Origin: DATLBY01 sp035526665
Lineage (GTDB): Bacteria > Acidobacteriota > Terriglobia > Bryobacterales > Bryobacteraceae
NCBI GenBank assembly: GCA_035526665.1
Contig: DATLBY010000118.1
Location: 1-22,999, forward strand
Reading direction: 5' to 3'
Length of the DNA stretch: 22,999 nucleotides
In this document: in pieces, positions 7,193 to 14,391 of the stretch
Position numbering within the stretch: position 1 is the stretch's first letter
Layout of the letters: each line of letters starts with the position of its first letter
Program-made: the position numbers and the translations under genes
Notes under the pieces: generated by a model
Database searches by the model: none
What the model saw: only the letters and a program-made list of their open reading frames with translations
What the model was told of the DNA's origin: nothing

Positions 7193-8613
7193 CGAACGGG
7201 CGCCGTTGCCGGAATCTGATCAGTTGCGGGTTTGGCTGGCTTCCTGGGGGCTGCGGGATCGGGCGCCAGTGGTCGTTTTGTCGGTGTGCCGCTGTAGGAC
7301 ACCGTGGACTTCGGAAGGGCCGCTGGGTTCGTTCCCGGCTGGGTCGGGCGCGTTCCGCTTCCGGCGCCGGGGGCCGGAACGGGCGGCTTTTGCCGGGGTG
7401 CCGCAGCGTCAATCTCCTCAATGTCTTCCGCATCTTCCGTGGGCACCCGCTTTGCCGGCACCGCTGGCTTCTTCACGGCCGGAACAGGGGATCCCACGGC
7501 GGCCGTCTCCTCGAGCTTTTTAGCGGCCGCGGCGGCCGGCACCGGCGGCTTCTGGGGCTTGGCGTCCGGATTCAGGTTGAAATCCGGTGGCTTAGACCCA
7601 GGCAATCCTTCGCCGAAAGTATGCTTTTGCGCCTCGCCCATTCTTTTATATTTCTCGCGCAACCGGTCGGCATCGGTATTGAGAACGCTCGCCTTCGGAT
7701 CGGATGTCTGGGCCGGCGCGCCCGCATCGTCACCGGGGGGAGGACCCAGAATATGGTACTCAGGTGAGGATTGCGCCGCTTGGGCCTCTGGAATTGCCTG
7801 ATGGATGCCGTCGATCACAATCAGCACCTCTTCCAGGCCGTTTTGGAAGCCGCTCGGAACCACAAAAATATCTTTAAACGTTTTACCTTCCCGAACCACG
7901 TTGACCGTACCGACGGGCATCCCTTTTGGAAAAACGCGGTCGTCACCCGAGGTGTAAAAAACCTCGCCGACGTCCACTTTTTCTTCATTCTGTACGTAGT
8001 CGACGATGCATTTGTTCTGGCCGGTGCCCTTAAGGGTTCCATGGACCCGGTTCTTCTGCGAGATCACGCCGGCGGCGAAGGTAGGATCGGTGATCAGCAG
8101 CACCTGCGAGGCAGTCGGGTAGGAGGCCAGCACTTTTCCGACGATTCCATCCGGCGTGACAACCGCCATGCCGCGCACAATGCCCGCGCCTGAGCCGCGA
8201 TCCACGAACACCACTTTGGAATTGGCTCCCGTGCCGCTGCCGATGATGCGCGCCGCGATTGTGCGGGAGGGAGTCCGGGACTGAAACGCTTGCAGCGCCT
8301 GGGCACGATCGGCTGTCTGCAACTCGGTTTTCAGGAACTGGTTCTCCATTTTTAGCCGGCCCAGTTCGCCATTTAACTTACGATTGTCCTCGCGTACGTT
8401 AATTAAAACAAAATAATCTTCCACCACCCCAATGGTGTTGCGCCGGACCACTTCCAGGATCTTGGCCAGCGGTGTCACCGCCGATACGGCCCAGACGCGA
8501 ATCAGGCGGACGTCCTGATTACTCTTGACCTGATAGGCGAGCAGGATCAGTTGTGCGGCAACAACCACCAGCAGCACGGTCAGGTTGCGAAATCTGTTAA
8601 GGAGGAACTCCAT
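7189..8613 (-). CDS. mreC: MreC, rod-shape-determining protein with a long Pro/Ala-rich C-terminal tail
   Basis: MreC is a bitopic membrane protein whose periplasmic part links MreB to the wall synthases. The 474-residue protein has one N-terminal membrane segment (about residues 10-27) and a coiled coil (about 72-105, VREDNRKLNGELGRLKMENQ). The twin beta-barrel MreC core runs from about 118 to 272, with the signatures VVTPDGIVGKV and YTSGDDRVFPKGMPVG. After that comes a tail of about 200 residues rich in Pro, Ala and Lys with no recognisable domain, making this protein longer than the roughly 280-370 residues usual for MreC. The tail would extend into the periplasm. A purine-rich GGAACAAGAA precedes the ATG. 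It lies 58 nt after mreB and overlaps mreD by 4 nt. Confidence 0.94.
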   Translation of the reverse strand: MEFLLNRFRNLTVLLVVVAAQLILLAYQVKSNQDVRLIRVWAVSAVTPLAKILEVVRRNTIGVVEDYFVLINVREDNRKLNGELGRLKMENQFLKTELQTADRAQALQAFQSRTPSRTIAARIIGSGTGANSKVVFVDRGSGAGIVRGMAVVTPDGIVGKVLASYPTASQVLLITDPTFAAGVISQKNRVHGTLKGTGQNKCIVDYVQNEEKVDVGEVFYTSGDDRVFPKGMPVGTVNVVREGKTFKDIFVVPSGFQNGLEEVLIVIDGIHQAIPEAQAAQSSPEYHILGPPPGDDAGAPAQTSDPKASVLNTDADRLREKYKRMGEAQKHTFGEGLPGSKPPDFNLNPDAKPQKPPVPAAAAAKKLEETAAVGSPVPAVKKPAVPAKRVPTEDAEDIEEIDAAAPRQKPPVPAPGAGSGTRPTQPGTNPAALPKSTVSYSGTPTKRPLAPDPAAPRKPAKPATDQIPATAPVR

Positions 8614-8671
8614 TTCTTGTTCCGGCAGGGGCTCTGTAAATGGAGACTTGCCCCGGTCCCGGTGCGTTTCG

Positions 8672-9697
8672 CTATTCGATGGCGATTCGCCGCAGTAGCT
8701 TGAAATCAGTCAACATCTTGCCCGTCCCCAGGACGACTGAAGCCAGCGGATCCTCGGCAATGGACACCGGCAGGCCAGTCTCCTCGCGGATCCTGCGGTC
8801 CAGATTTTTCAGCAGGGCACCTCCACCTGTCAGAACAATTCCCTTGTCACTAATGTCGGCGCTCAACTCCGGCGGCGTGCGCTCCAGGGCAACTCGAATG
8901 GCGTTCATGATGGTGGCGACACACTCCGACAGCGCTTCTCTGATTTCCGTATCGTCTATGGTGATCGTCTTCGGCACACCTTCTATCAGATTGCGGCCCT
9001 TTATTTCCATCGTCAGAGGACGATCTAAAGGATAGGCCGAGCCCACCTGAATTTTGATCGCCTCGCCGGTCCGCTCGCCGATCAGCAGGTTGTACTTGCG
9101 CTTTAAGTACTGCATGATGGCATCGTCCATCTCGTTACCGGCAACCCGCACGGAACGCGAGTAGACGATCCCGGACAACGACACAACCGCAACGTCGGTG
9201 GTGCCGCCGCCAATATCCACAACCATGTTGCCCGAGGGCTCGGTAATCGGCAGGCCGGCGCCGATAGCGGCCACCATCGCCTGCTCCACCAGGTGAACTT
9301 CGCTTGCCTTGGCGCGATAGGCCGAATCGATGACGGCGCGCTTCTCTACCTGCGTGATTTCGCTCGGCACTCCGATGACAATCCTGGGGTGGACCAGCAT
9401 TTTACGCCCGTGCGCTTTTTGGATGAAGTAATTCAACATGCGCTCGGTGACCTTGAAATCGGCGATCACGCCGTCTTTCATCGGCCGTATGGCGACGATG
9501 TTTCCCGGCGTGCGGCCGAGCATCTCTTTTGCTTCCCTACCCACAGCCTCGATCTCGCCATTGTTTTTGTTGATGGCAACGATGGATGGCTCGTTGACGA
9601 CGATGCCCTTTCCCTTGGCAAATACCAGCGTGTTGGCCGTCCCAAGGTCGATGGCGAGGTCGGAGGAGAACAGACTAAAGAGAGAGCGCAGGTTCAT
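8672..9697 (-). CDS. mreB: MreB, actin-like cell-shape protein
   Basis: MreB is a bacterial actin that forms membrane-bound filaments guiding side-wall synthesis. The 341-residue protein has the normal length and the actin-fold nucleotide motifs: phosphate 1 DLGTANTLVF (near residues 17-26), phosphate 2 DIGGGTTDVAVVSL, and the adenosine-site LTGGGALLKNL. The N-terminal MNLRSLFSLFSSDLAIDLG is a likely membrane-contact helix. The gene is first in the minus-strand operon; a candidate promoter lies about 65 nt upstream. The ATG lacks a clear Shine-Dalgarno sequence. Confidence 0.98.
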   Translation of the reverse strand: MNLRSLFSLFSSDLAIDLGTANTLVFAKGKGIVVNEPSIVAINKNNGEIEAVGREAKEMLGRTPGNIVAIRPMKDGVIADFKVTERMLNYFIQKAHGRKMLVHPRIVIGVPSEITQVEKRAVIDSAYRAKASEVHLVEQAMVAAIGAGLPITEPSGNMVVDIGGGTTDVAVVSLSGIVYSRSVRVAGNEMDDAIMQYLKRKYNLLIGERTGEAIKIQVGSAYPLDRPLTMEIKGRNLIEGVPKTITIDDTEIREALSECVATIMNAIRVALERTPPELSADISDKGIVLTGGGALLKNLDRRIREETGLPVSIAEDPLASVVLGTGKMLTDFKLLRRIAIE

Positions 9698-9761
9698 TTA
9701 GGAGTCTTTCGGACAGGGGGGTTGCAGCCGGTTATTCCGTGGTGAAACCAGTCCCTTCAGC

Positions 9762-9767
9762 AGATTA
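9762..9767 (-). promoter_or_regulatory. Candidate extended -10 element for the mreB operon
   Basis: In the 145-bp divergent gap between mreB and the beta-propeller gene, the minus strand reads TGGTAATCT, matching an extended -10 (TGn plus TAATCT). It lies 64 nt upstream of the mreB start. The -35 region (near 9785-9791) matches poorly, as is common for extended -10 promoters. Assigned by eye only. Confidence 0.3.
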
Positions 9768-9827
9768 CCATACCCAGTTACACTTTCGATAAATTGCTTT
9801 TGTTTTCAATGCACTGCGCGGTAGAGC

Positions 9828-9833
9828 TAGAAT
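9828..9833 (+). promoter_or_regulatory. Candidate -10 hexamer for the beta-propeller gene
   Basis: TAGAAT matches the -10 consensus at five of six bases and lies 9 nt before the GTG start at 9843. If used, transcription would begin almost at the start codon, giving a leaderless mRNA. The AGAGAGGAA just before the GTG is Shine-Dalgarno-like but unusually close to it. The -35 match is poor. Confidence 0.33.
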
Positions 9834-9842
9834 AGAGAGGAA

Positions 9843-10946
9843 GTGATCAGCCGACGCAGCTTCGTAGAAGCCTCGCTGGCCGGAGCAGCCGTCTCCTGCG
9901 GCCGGAAACCTACCCGCCTCGACGGCTACGCCTACGTGGCCAATCAGGACGGAAACACCATCGCGGTGGTGGATCTCGCCGCCTTTGCCGTTACCCGTTA
10001 CATCCGGCTGGATGCCTCGCCCACAGCCATCATTTCCCATCCCAAGCGACCGTTCATTTACGTGCTCACCCCGAAAACCGGAACGCTGCACGAAATCGAC
10101 GTCAATTCGCTGGCGGTGGTGCGGAAAGTGGAGGCAGCGCGGTCGGCACTGAGCATGCGGATGGACCCTGCCGCAACGGCAATATGGGTCTTGAGCTCGG
10201 AAGCGAGGAAGCTGGTGCGTGTCCCGTTCGACTCTTTCCGACCGGAGGCGCAGATCCAACTTCCGTATGAGCCTGTCGACTTTGATTTGTCCGAGCGATC
10301 GCTGGCGGGGATTAGCTACGGGCCGGCGGGCTCGATTGGCCTGGTTCACCTGCCCACGCAGACTCTGGAGAGGCCGGTGCGCGTTGCAGACAGGGTCGGC
10401 TCGGTGGCTTTTCGCTCCGGTGGAGACGCGCTGCTGGTGGCCAATACGTCCGGCCGCATGCTTTCGCTCTACCAGGCGCCGGGCAGCCGCATCATCACCC
10501 ATCTGCCGCTTGCCGTCCGCCCGGATTATTTCTGCTTTAACCAGGATGGCGGCCAGATGTTCATCACCGGCGAGGGGATGGATGCGGTGGTGATCGTTTA
10601 CCCGCACCACGTTCCCCAGGTCGCCGAAACCGCGCTTGCCGGGCGTGCCCCCGGGGCGATGGGAGTATCGACGGATTTTCTGTTCGTGGCCAATCCGATG
10701 ACCGGTGATGTGGCCGTCTTCAAGATTGATTCGCGCAAGCTCGTCGCCATTGCTGCCGTAGGCTCGGAGCCGTCCTTTATCGCCGTCACGCGGAATAATC
10801 GTTTCGCACTTGTGCTGAACCGCAAATCGGGAGATATGGCCGTCATCCGGATTGACGCGGTGAAACCGAGCCGGAACCGATCGGTTGGGCTGTTCACCAT
10901 GATCCCGGTAGGATCCAGGCCCGTTTGCGCAGTGATTCGCTCTTAG
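9843..10946 (+). CDS. Exported YVTN-type beta-propeller protein
   Basis: The 367-residue protein is built from repeated blades of the YVTN/YncE type: YAYVANQDGNTIAVVDLAAFAVTRYIRL (residues 29-56), then IYVLTPKTGTLHEIDVNSLAVVRKV, and near the C-terminus FVANPMTGDVAVFKID and ALVLNRKSGDMAVIRIDA. Such seven-bladed propellers are usually binding or surface proteins, often without catalytic activity. The N-terminus SRRSFVEASLAGAAVSCG holds a twin-arginine motif and a cysteine (C19) in a lipobox-like setting, so export by Tat and possible lipid anchoring are likely. GTG is the only standard start after an in-frame stop at 9828. The binding partner is unknown. Its stop is 17 nt before the rsmE ATG. 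Confidence 0.8.
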   Translation: MISRRSFVEASLAGAAVSCGRKPTRLDGYAYVANQDGNTIAVVDLAAFAVTRYIRLDASPTAIISHPKRPFIYVLTPKTGTLHEIDVNSLAVVRKVEAARSALSMRMDPAATAIWVLSSEARKLVRVPFDSFRPEAQIQLPYEPVDFDLSERSLAGISYGPAGSIGLVHLPTQTLERPVRVADRVGSVAFRSGGDALLVANTSGRMLSLYQAPGSRIITHLPLAVRPDYFCFNQDGGQMFITGEGMDAVVIVYPHHVPQVAETALAGRAPGAMGVSTDFLFVANPMTGDVAVFKIDSRKLVAIAAVGSEPSFIAVTRNNRFALVLNRKSGDMAVIRIDAVKPSRNRSVGLFTMIPVGSRPVCAVIRS

Positions 10947-10950
10947 CCCT

Positions 10951-10956
10951 TACACT
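10951..10956 (+). promoter_or_regulatory. Candidate -10 hexamer just upstream of rsmE
   Basis: TACACT (TAnnnT pattern) lies exactly 7 nt before the ATG at 10964, in the short gap after the beta-propeller gene. No Shine-Dalgarno sequence is present there (GTTCTCC precedes the ATG). This is compatible with a leaderless internal promoter; the -35 match is weak. Confidence 0.28.
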
Positions 10957-10963
10957 GTTCTCC

Positions 10964-11677
10964 ATGGCCCGCCGCCGCTTCTTCGTTCACGAAATCCGGA
11001 ACAGACAGGCTGAACTCGAAGGCGACGAGGCCCGTCACCTCACTCAAGTCCTGCGGGTGGAAGCGGGGCAGAGATACGAAATCTCCGACAATCAGTCGCT
11101 GTATTTGGCCGAAGTGGAGACCGCTCGCAAGCAGCACGTGGTTTTTCGCATTTTGGAGAACTTGCCGGAGCCGCAGCCGTCCATCCCCATTTCTCTCTTT
11201 CTTTCCCTGATCAAGTTCGAGCGCCTGGAGCTGATTCTGGAGAAGGCTACCGAGCTGGGCGTGACTGCAATTACCTTCGTCGATGCCGATCGCACGGAAA
11301 AGGGACTGGAACGCGCTGTCGAGAAGCGACTTCCGCGGTGGAGCCGCATTGTCCTGGAAAGCAGCCAGCAGTCGAGGCGCGCCAAGCTTCCGGTTCTTGC
11401 ACTCCCACTGTCTACTCTCAAGGCGCTGGCCGGGGAGGCGCCCGTTCGTTTGTTCCTGGACGAAATCAGGACCGGAGCGCCGATCCTGGCCGCGATTCCC
11501 GCCAGTGCGCCAGCGGTGTCGTTGATGATCGGCCCGGAGGGTGGGTGGACTGACGCCGAACGCGCCGCTGCCGCCACGGCGGGTTGGACCTCGGTATCGC
11601 TCGGCGAAAATATTCTTCGGACGGAAACGGCTGCAATTGCGGCTCTGGCTGTAGTGAATGCTGCGCTGGGCCGGTGA
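10964..11677 (+). CDS. rsmE: 16S rRNA (uracil-1498-N3)-methyltransferase RsmE
   Basis: RsmE methylates N3 of U1498 in 16S rRNA, near the decoding centre, using S-adenosylmethionine. The 237-residue protein has the N-terminal PUA-like domain (RRFFVHEI, GDEARHLTQVLRVEAGQ, residues 3-38). The SPOUT methyltransferase domain follows, whose trefoil-knot motifs are clear: ATELGVTAI, SSQQSRRAKLP, LMIGPEGGWTDAE and SLGENILRTETAAIAAL near the C-terminus. The ATG at 10964 was chosen over an upstream TTG at 10925 because RsmE proteins start with short MxRRFFV-type sequences and the TTG would lie inside the previous gene. It is the only clearly cytoplasmic protein in the plus-strand block. Confidence 0.96.
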   Translation: MARRRFFVHEIRNRQAELEGDEARHLTQVLRVEAGQRYEISDNQSLYLAEVETARKQHVVFRILENLPEPQPSIPISLFLSLIKFERLELILEKATELGVTAITFVDADRTEKGLERAVEKRLPRWSRIVLESSQQSRRAKLPVLALPLSTLKALAGEAPVRLFLDEIRTGAPILAAIPASAPAVSLMIGPEGGWTDAERAAAATAGWTSVSLGENILRTETAAIAALAVVNAALGR

Positions 11678-11684
11678 ATCAGCA

Positions 11685-11690
11685 TACAAT
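11685..11690 (+). promoter_or_regulatory. Candidate -10 hexamer for the Gfo/Idh gene
   Basis: TACAAT matches the -10 consensus at five of six bases and ends 7 nt before the ATG at 11698, with no Shine-Dalgarno sequence between. This geometry fits a leaderless transcript. No good -35 is visible. Confidence 0.33.
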
Positions 11691-11697
11691 CGTTCGC

Positions 11698-12918
11698 ATG
11701 GATTCTGTCTCCCGCCGGGGTTTTCTAGCCACGGCCTCCGCGACCGCTTTGTCCGCTGTAAGCTATGCCCGGATCGTAGGCGCGAACGACCGCCTTCAGA
11801 TCGGAGTCATCGGCTGTGGCGGAATGGCGACCGGCCACATGCGCCAGTTGCTCAAAATGAAAGACTCCGATAATGCGGAGATCGTTCAGGTGTGTGACAT
11901 TTACCAGAAGCGCCTGGACAAGGCCGCCGATTTGACGAAAGCGAAGCCGATCAAGGAATACAAGCGGCTGCTGGAAAACAAAGATGTGGACTACGTGCTG
12001 ATTGCGACGCCGGAACACTGGCACGCCCACATGACTCTGGATGCCGCGGATGCCGGGAAGCACATCTACTGCGAAAAGCCGATGACGCGGACAGTGGAGC
12101 AGGCAAAGAAGGTCGTCGCAAAAATTAAAGGCTCAAAAATCAAGATGCAGGTCGGAGTGCAGAGCACCTCCGATGATTCCTACATCACTGCGAACCGGTA
12201 TGTGAAGGACGGCACGATCGGCAACGTAGTGCTGGCTCAAATCGATTATTCCCGTAATGACAAAGATGGCATGTTCATGTATCCGATTGACTCCGACGTA
12301 CAACCCGGCGTCAATTTGGATTGGAACGCGTGGCTCGGCTACACTCCGAAACGGCCGTTCGATCCGGACCGTTTCTTCCGCTGGAGGCGCTACTGGGACT
12401 ACTCGGCGGGAATCTCGTCCGACCTCTTCGTCCATCGCGTAACTAGGCTGATTAAGTCCCTGGGGCTGACGTTTCCTGAGCAAGGTGTCGGCGCCGGCGG
12501 TAAATTCGAGTTCAAGAAGGACCTCAACGAGGTCCCCGACACCTTCAATGTGCTTTTGGACTACCCGGAGGGGTTGACCATTCAACTGATCAGCTCGATG
12601 GCGAACGACACCAAGGTAGACCACCTGCTGCGCGGGCATAAGGCGACGCTGCAGTTCACCAACACAGGGTTTGTGATCAAGCCGCAATCTCTGTTCAAAG
12701 ACGAAGTGAAAGAGATTGAGCACAAGAAAACAGGCGCCGAGGACATCGGGCTGCACCATCGGAATTTAATGAACGCGATTCGAAAAGGCGAAGAGCTGCA
12801 CTGCGACATCAACCTCGGCTACTACGGCGTGGTTGCTTCCGAGATGGGAGTTCTCAGTTATCGCAAGCGCAAGTACCTGAAGTGGGACAAAACCAAAGAA
12901 CGGATCGTTAACGCGTGA
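11698..12918 (+). CDS. Tat-exported Gfo/Idh/MocA-family oxidoreductase
   Basis: This is an NAD(P)-dependent oxidoreductase of the Gfo/Idh/MocA family, which usually oxidises or reduces sugars, inositols and their derivatives. The 406-residue protein begins with a twin-arginine signal (SRRGFLATASATALS). The Rossmann domain follows with the dinucleotide motif GVIGCGGMATGHM (about residues 36-48), the conserved YCEKPMTRT (E126, K127, P128) and the C-terminal substrate domain, including SDLFVHRVTRLIKSLG. A Tat signal is in keeping with export of a folded, cofactor-loaded enzyme. The ATG at 11698 is chosen because a possible start farther upstream (11584) would overlap rsmE and put a Cys-rich stretch before the signal. 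The stop overlaps the next gene's GTG by 4 nt (GTGA). The substrate is not identifiable. Confidence 0.9.
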   Translation: MDSVSRRGFLATASATALSAVSYARIVGANDRLQIGVIGCGGMATGHMRQLLKMKDSDNAEIVQVCDIYQKRLDKAADLTKAKPIKEYKRLLENKDVDYVLIATPEHWHAHMTLDAADAGKHIYCEKPMTRTVEQAKKVVAKIKGSKIKMQVGVQSTSDDSYITANRYVKDGTIGNVVLAQIDYSRNDKDGMFMYPIDSDVQPGVNLDWNAWLGYTPKRPFDPDRFFRWRRYWDYSAGISSDLFVHRVTRLIKSLGLTFPEQGVGAGGKFEFKKDLNEVPDTFNVLLDYPEGLTIQLISSMANDTKVDHLLRGHKATLQFTNTGFVIKPQSLFKDEVKEIEHKKTGAEDIGLHHRNLMNAIRKGEELHCDINLGYYGVVASEMGVLSYRKRKYLKWDKTKERIVNA

Positions 12919-14198
12919 GGCGCCGCGACTTTCTGGGAGTGCTCGGGGCCGCGGCTCCGCTTGCGGCGCAGAGGGCGAGTTTTCCTGCCCTACTTTTGAA
13001 GGGCGGGCGGCTGATCGATCCCCGAAATAGCCTCGATGCCGTGCTCGACCTGGCGATCTCGGGCGGACGAGTGACGCGCGTGGGTGCCAACCTCGCGCCG
13101 GATGCGGGCTCGAAAGTAATCGACTGCGCCGGCCTGATTGTGACGCCGGGATTGGTAGACATCCACGTCCACGCTTTCCACACAACCGGTGTGCCGCAGG
13201 CTTGGGCGGGAGACCACAGCATCGCGCCGGACAGCATCAGTTTCCGCACGGGCGTCACTACGATGGTGGATGCCGGGAGCTCGGGATACCGCAATTTCGA
13301 GCAGTTTCGAGCGACCGTCATCGACCGCACGCAGACGCGCCTGCTCGCCATGCTGAACGTGGCAGGCTACGGCATGATGACCAATGTTGTGGAGCAGAAC
13401 ACAACGGACATGCTGCCGGATAAAATCGCCGCCCTGGCCCGCAAACACAAGGACGTCGTTGTCGGTGTGAAATCCGCCCACTATGAGAAGCCCGATTGGA
13501 CGTCGGTCGATCGCGCGATTGAGGCAGGCAAGCTGGCACGGATCCCGGTGATGGTCGACTTCGGCTTCTTTCTCGCCGCACGGCCTTACTGGCAGCTTGT
13601 CACCGAGCGTCTGCGGCCGGGCGATATCAGCACTCATATGTTCCGTGGTCCGGCGCCATATGTGGATGAGGCTGGCAAACTTCTCCCGTATCTGCGCCAG
13701 GCTCGAAGCCGCGGCGTGAAGTTCGATGTGGGTCATGGCGGCGGGAGCTTTGTCATGCGAAACGCGGCCCCGGCGATTGCGCAAGGCTTCTACCCGGACT
13801 CCATCTCGACCGATCTGCACGTCACCAGCATGAATGCGGGCCTGATGGACATGCCGACGACTATGTCCAAACTCATGGCGCTCGGACTGCCGTTGCAGGA
13901 GGCTATTTTGCGGTCCACGTCGAATCCGGCTCAAATGATCCAGCGGCCCGAACTGGGTCATCTCTCCGTGGGCGCGCTGGCGGATGTGGCGGTCTGGAGC
14001 GTGCAGAAAGGCGAATTCGGCTTTCGGGACTCGAATGATGGCAAGGTGACCGGACGCGAGCGCCTGCAGTGTGAGATGACGCTAAAAGACGGAGTGGTGG
14101 CCTGGGATTGGAATTCCCGTTCCGGTGTCGACTACCGGACACTACCGAAGAACTACGGCGTGCGCCCGGCAGAGGTCATCACCATGCCGCCCAAGTAA
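12915..14198 (+). CDS. Tat-exported amidohydrolase (dihydroorotase/deacetylase-like metallohydrolase)
   Basis: This is a metal-dependent hydrolase of the amidohydrolase superfamily, closest in layout to the amidohydrolase/deacetylase subgroup related to dihydroorotases and D-hydantoinases. The 427-residue protein has a short twin-arginine leader (RRRDFLGVLGAAAPLAAQ). A beta-sandwich start follows (LLLKGGRLIDPRNSLDAVLDLAI), then the metal site of the TIM barrel: H84 and H86 (DIHVHAF), K186 as the likely carboxylated lysine (GVKSAH), H241 (ISTHMF), H274 (DVGHGGGSF) and D300 (STDLH). All expected ligands are present, so the enzyme should be active. The GTG start overlaps the TGA of the Gfo/Idh gene, so the two are probably co-translated and may act on successive steps of one substrate. 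Confidence 0.86.
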   Translation: MRRRDFLGVLGAAAPLAAQRASFPALLLKGGRLIDPRNSLDAVLDLAISGGRVTRVGANLAPDAGSKVIDCAGLIVTPGLVDIHVHAFHTTGVPQAWAGDHSIAPDSISFRTGVTTMVDAGSSGYRNFEQFRATVIDRTQTRLLAMLNVAGYGMMTNVVEQNTTDMLPDKIAALARKHKDVVVGVKSAHYEKPDWTSVDRAIEAGKLARIPVMVDFGFFLAARPYWQLVTERLRPGDISTHMFRGPAPYVDEAGKLLPYLRQARSRGVKFDVGHGGGSFVMRNAAPAIAQGFYPDSISTDLHVTSMNAGLMDMPTTMSKLMALGLPLQEAILRSTSNPAQMIQRPELGHLSVGALADVAVWSVQKGEFGFRDSNDGKVTGRERLQCEMTLKDGVVAWDWNSRSGVDYRTLPKNYGVRPAEVITMPPK

Positions 14199-14218
14199 AA
14201 GAGGGTAAAAAAGGGTAA

Positions 14219-14246
14219 AAAGGGGACAGTTCCAACTGTCCCCTTT
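14219..14246. repeat. Perfect palindrome, copy 1 (loop CC)
   Basis: This is a 28-bp palindrome with 13-bp arms AAAGGGGACAGTT / AACTGTCCCCTTT and a 2-nt centre CC. It starts 21 nt past the amidohydrolase stop, after a short A-rich run with two AGGGTAAAAA-type direct repeats. On RNA it would form a strong hairpin. It may act as a terminator, but the paired arrangement with copy 2 suggests a REP/BIME-like repeat. Confidence 0.8.
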
Positions 14247-14288
14247 ATTGAGGTCGCGCTGGCGGGAGCAGCCGGAAACAACAAAAAT

Positions 14289-14316
14289 AAAGGGGACAGT
14301 TGGAACTGTCCCCTTT
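14289..14316. repeat. Perfect palindrome, copy 2 (loop GG), mirror image of copy 1
   Basis: This has the same 13-bp arms as copy 1 but centre GG, so it is the exact reverse complement of copy 1 over 28 bp. The two copies are 42 bp apart and face each other. Copy 2 is flanked by A-rich sequence before and TTTTT from the second arm onward, so it also has the form of an intrinsic terminator (plus strand) for the upstream operon. Confidence 0.8.
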
Positions 14317-14376
14317 TTCCTCGAGACGCTGAATTTCTTTTCTGGGCGTAACTAATTGTCTGTTTTCAGAGTTTTA

Positions 14377-14382
14377 CATAAT
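14377..14382 (+). promoter_or_regulatory. Candidate -10 hexamer for the DUF1592 gene
   Basis: CATAAT (five of six to TATAAT) lies 9 nt before the ATG at 14392. TTGTCT at 14356-14361 could be the -35, although the 15-nt spacer is short. No Shine-Dalgarno sequence precedes the ATG (AGCCCCTGC), so this is another possible leaderless start. Confidence 0.33.
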
Positions 14383-14391
14383 AGCCCCTGC

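Noticed and set aside
9765..10610. Minus-strand open frame of 281 codons over the beta-propeller gene
   Set aside because: It is a shadow of the propeller repeats on the plus strand, and it also covers the divergent promoter gap.
10925..10963. TTG-initiated N-terminal extension of RsmE
   Set aside because: It would overlap the previous gene and add 13 residues before the typical family start MARRRFFV.
11584..11697. Upstream start for the Gfo/Idh protein with a Cys-rich leader
   Set aside because: It would lie inside rsmE and place 38 unrelated residues before a well-formed Tat signal.
12990..13961. Minus-strand open frame of 323 codons antisense to the amidohydrolase
   Set aside because: The opposite strand has the complete metal-site pattern of an amidohydrolase; the antisense translation shows no motif.
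14199..14330. CRISPR-like array
   Set aside because: There are only two repeat copies, each a full palindrome in opposite orientation, with one 42-bp gap and no cas genes.
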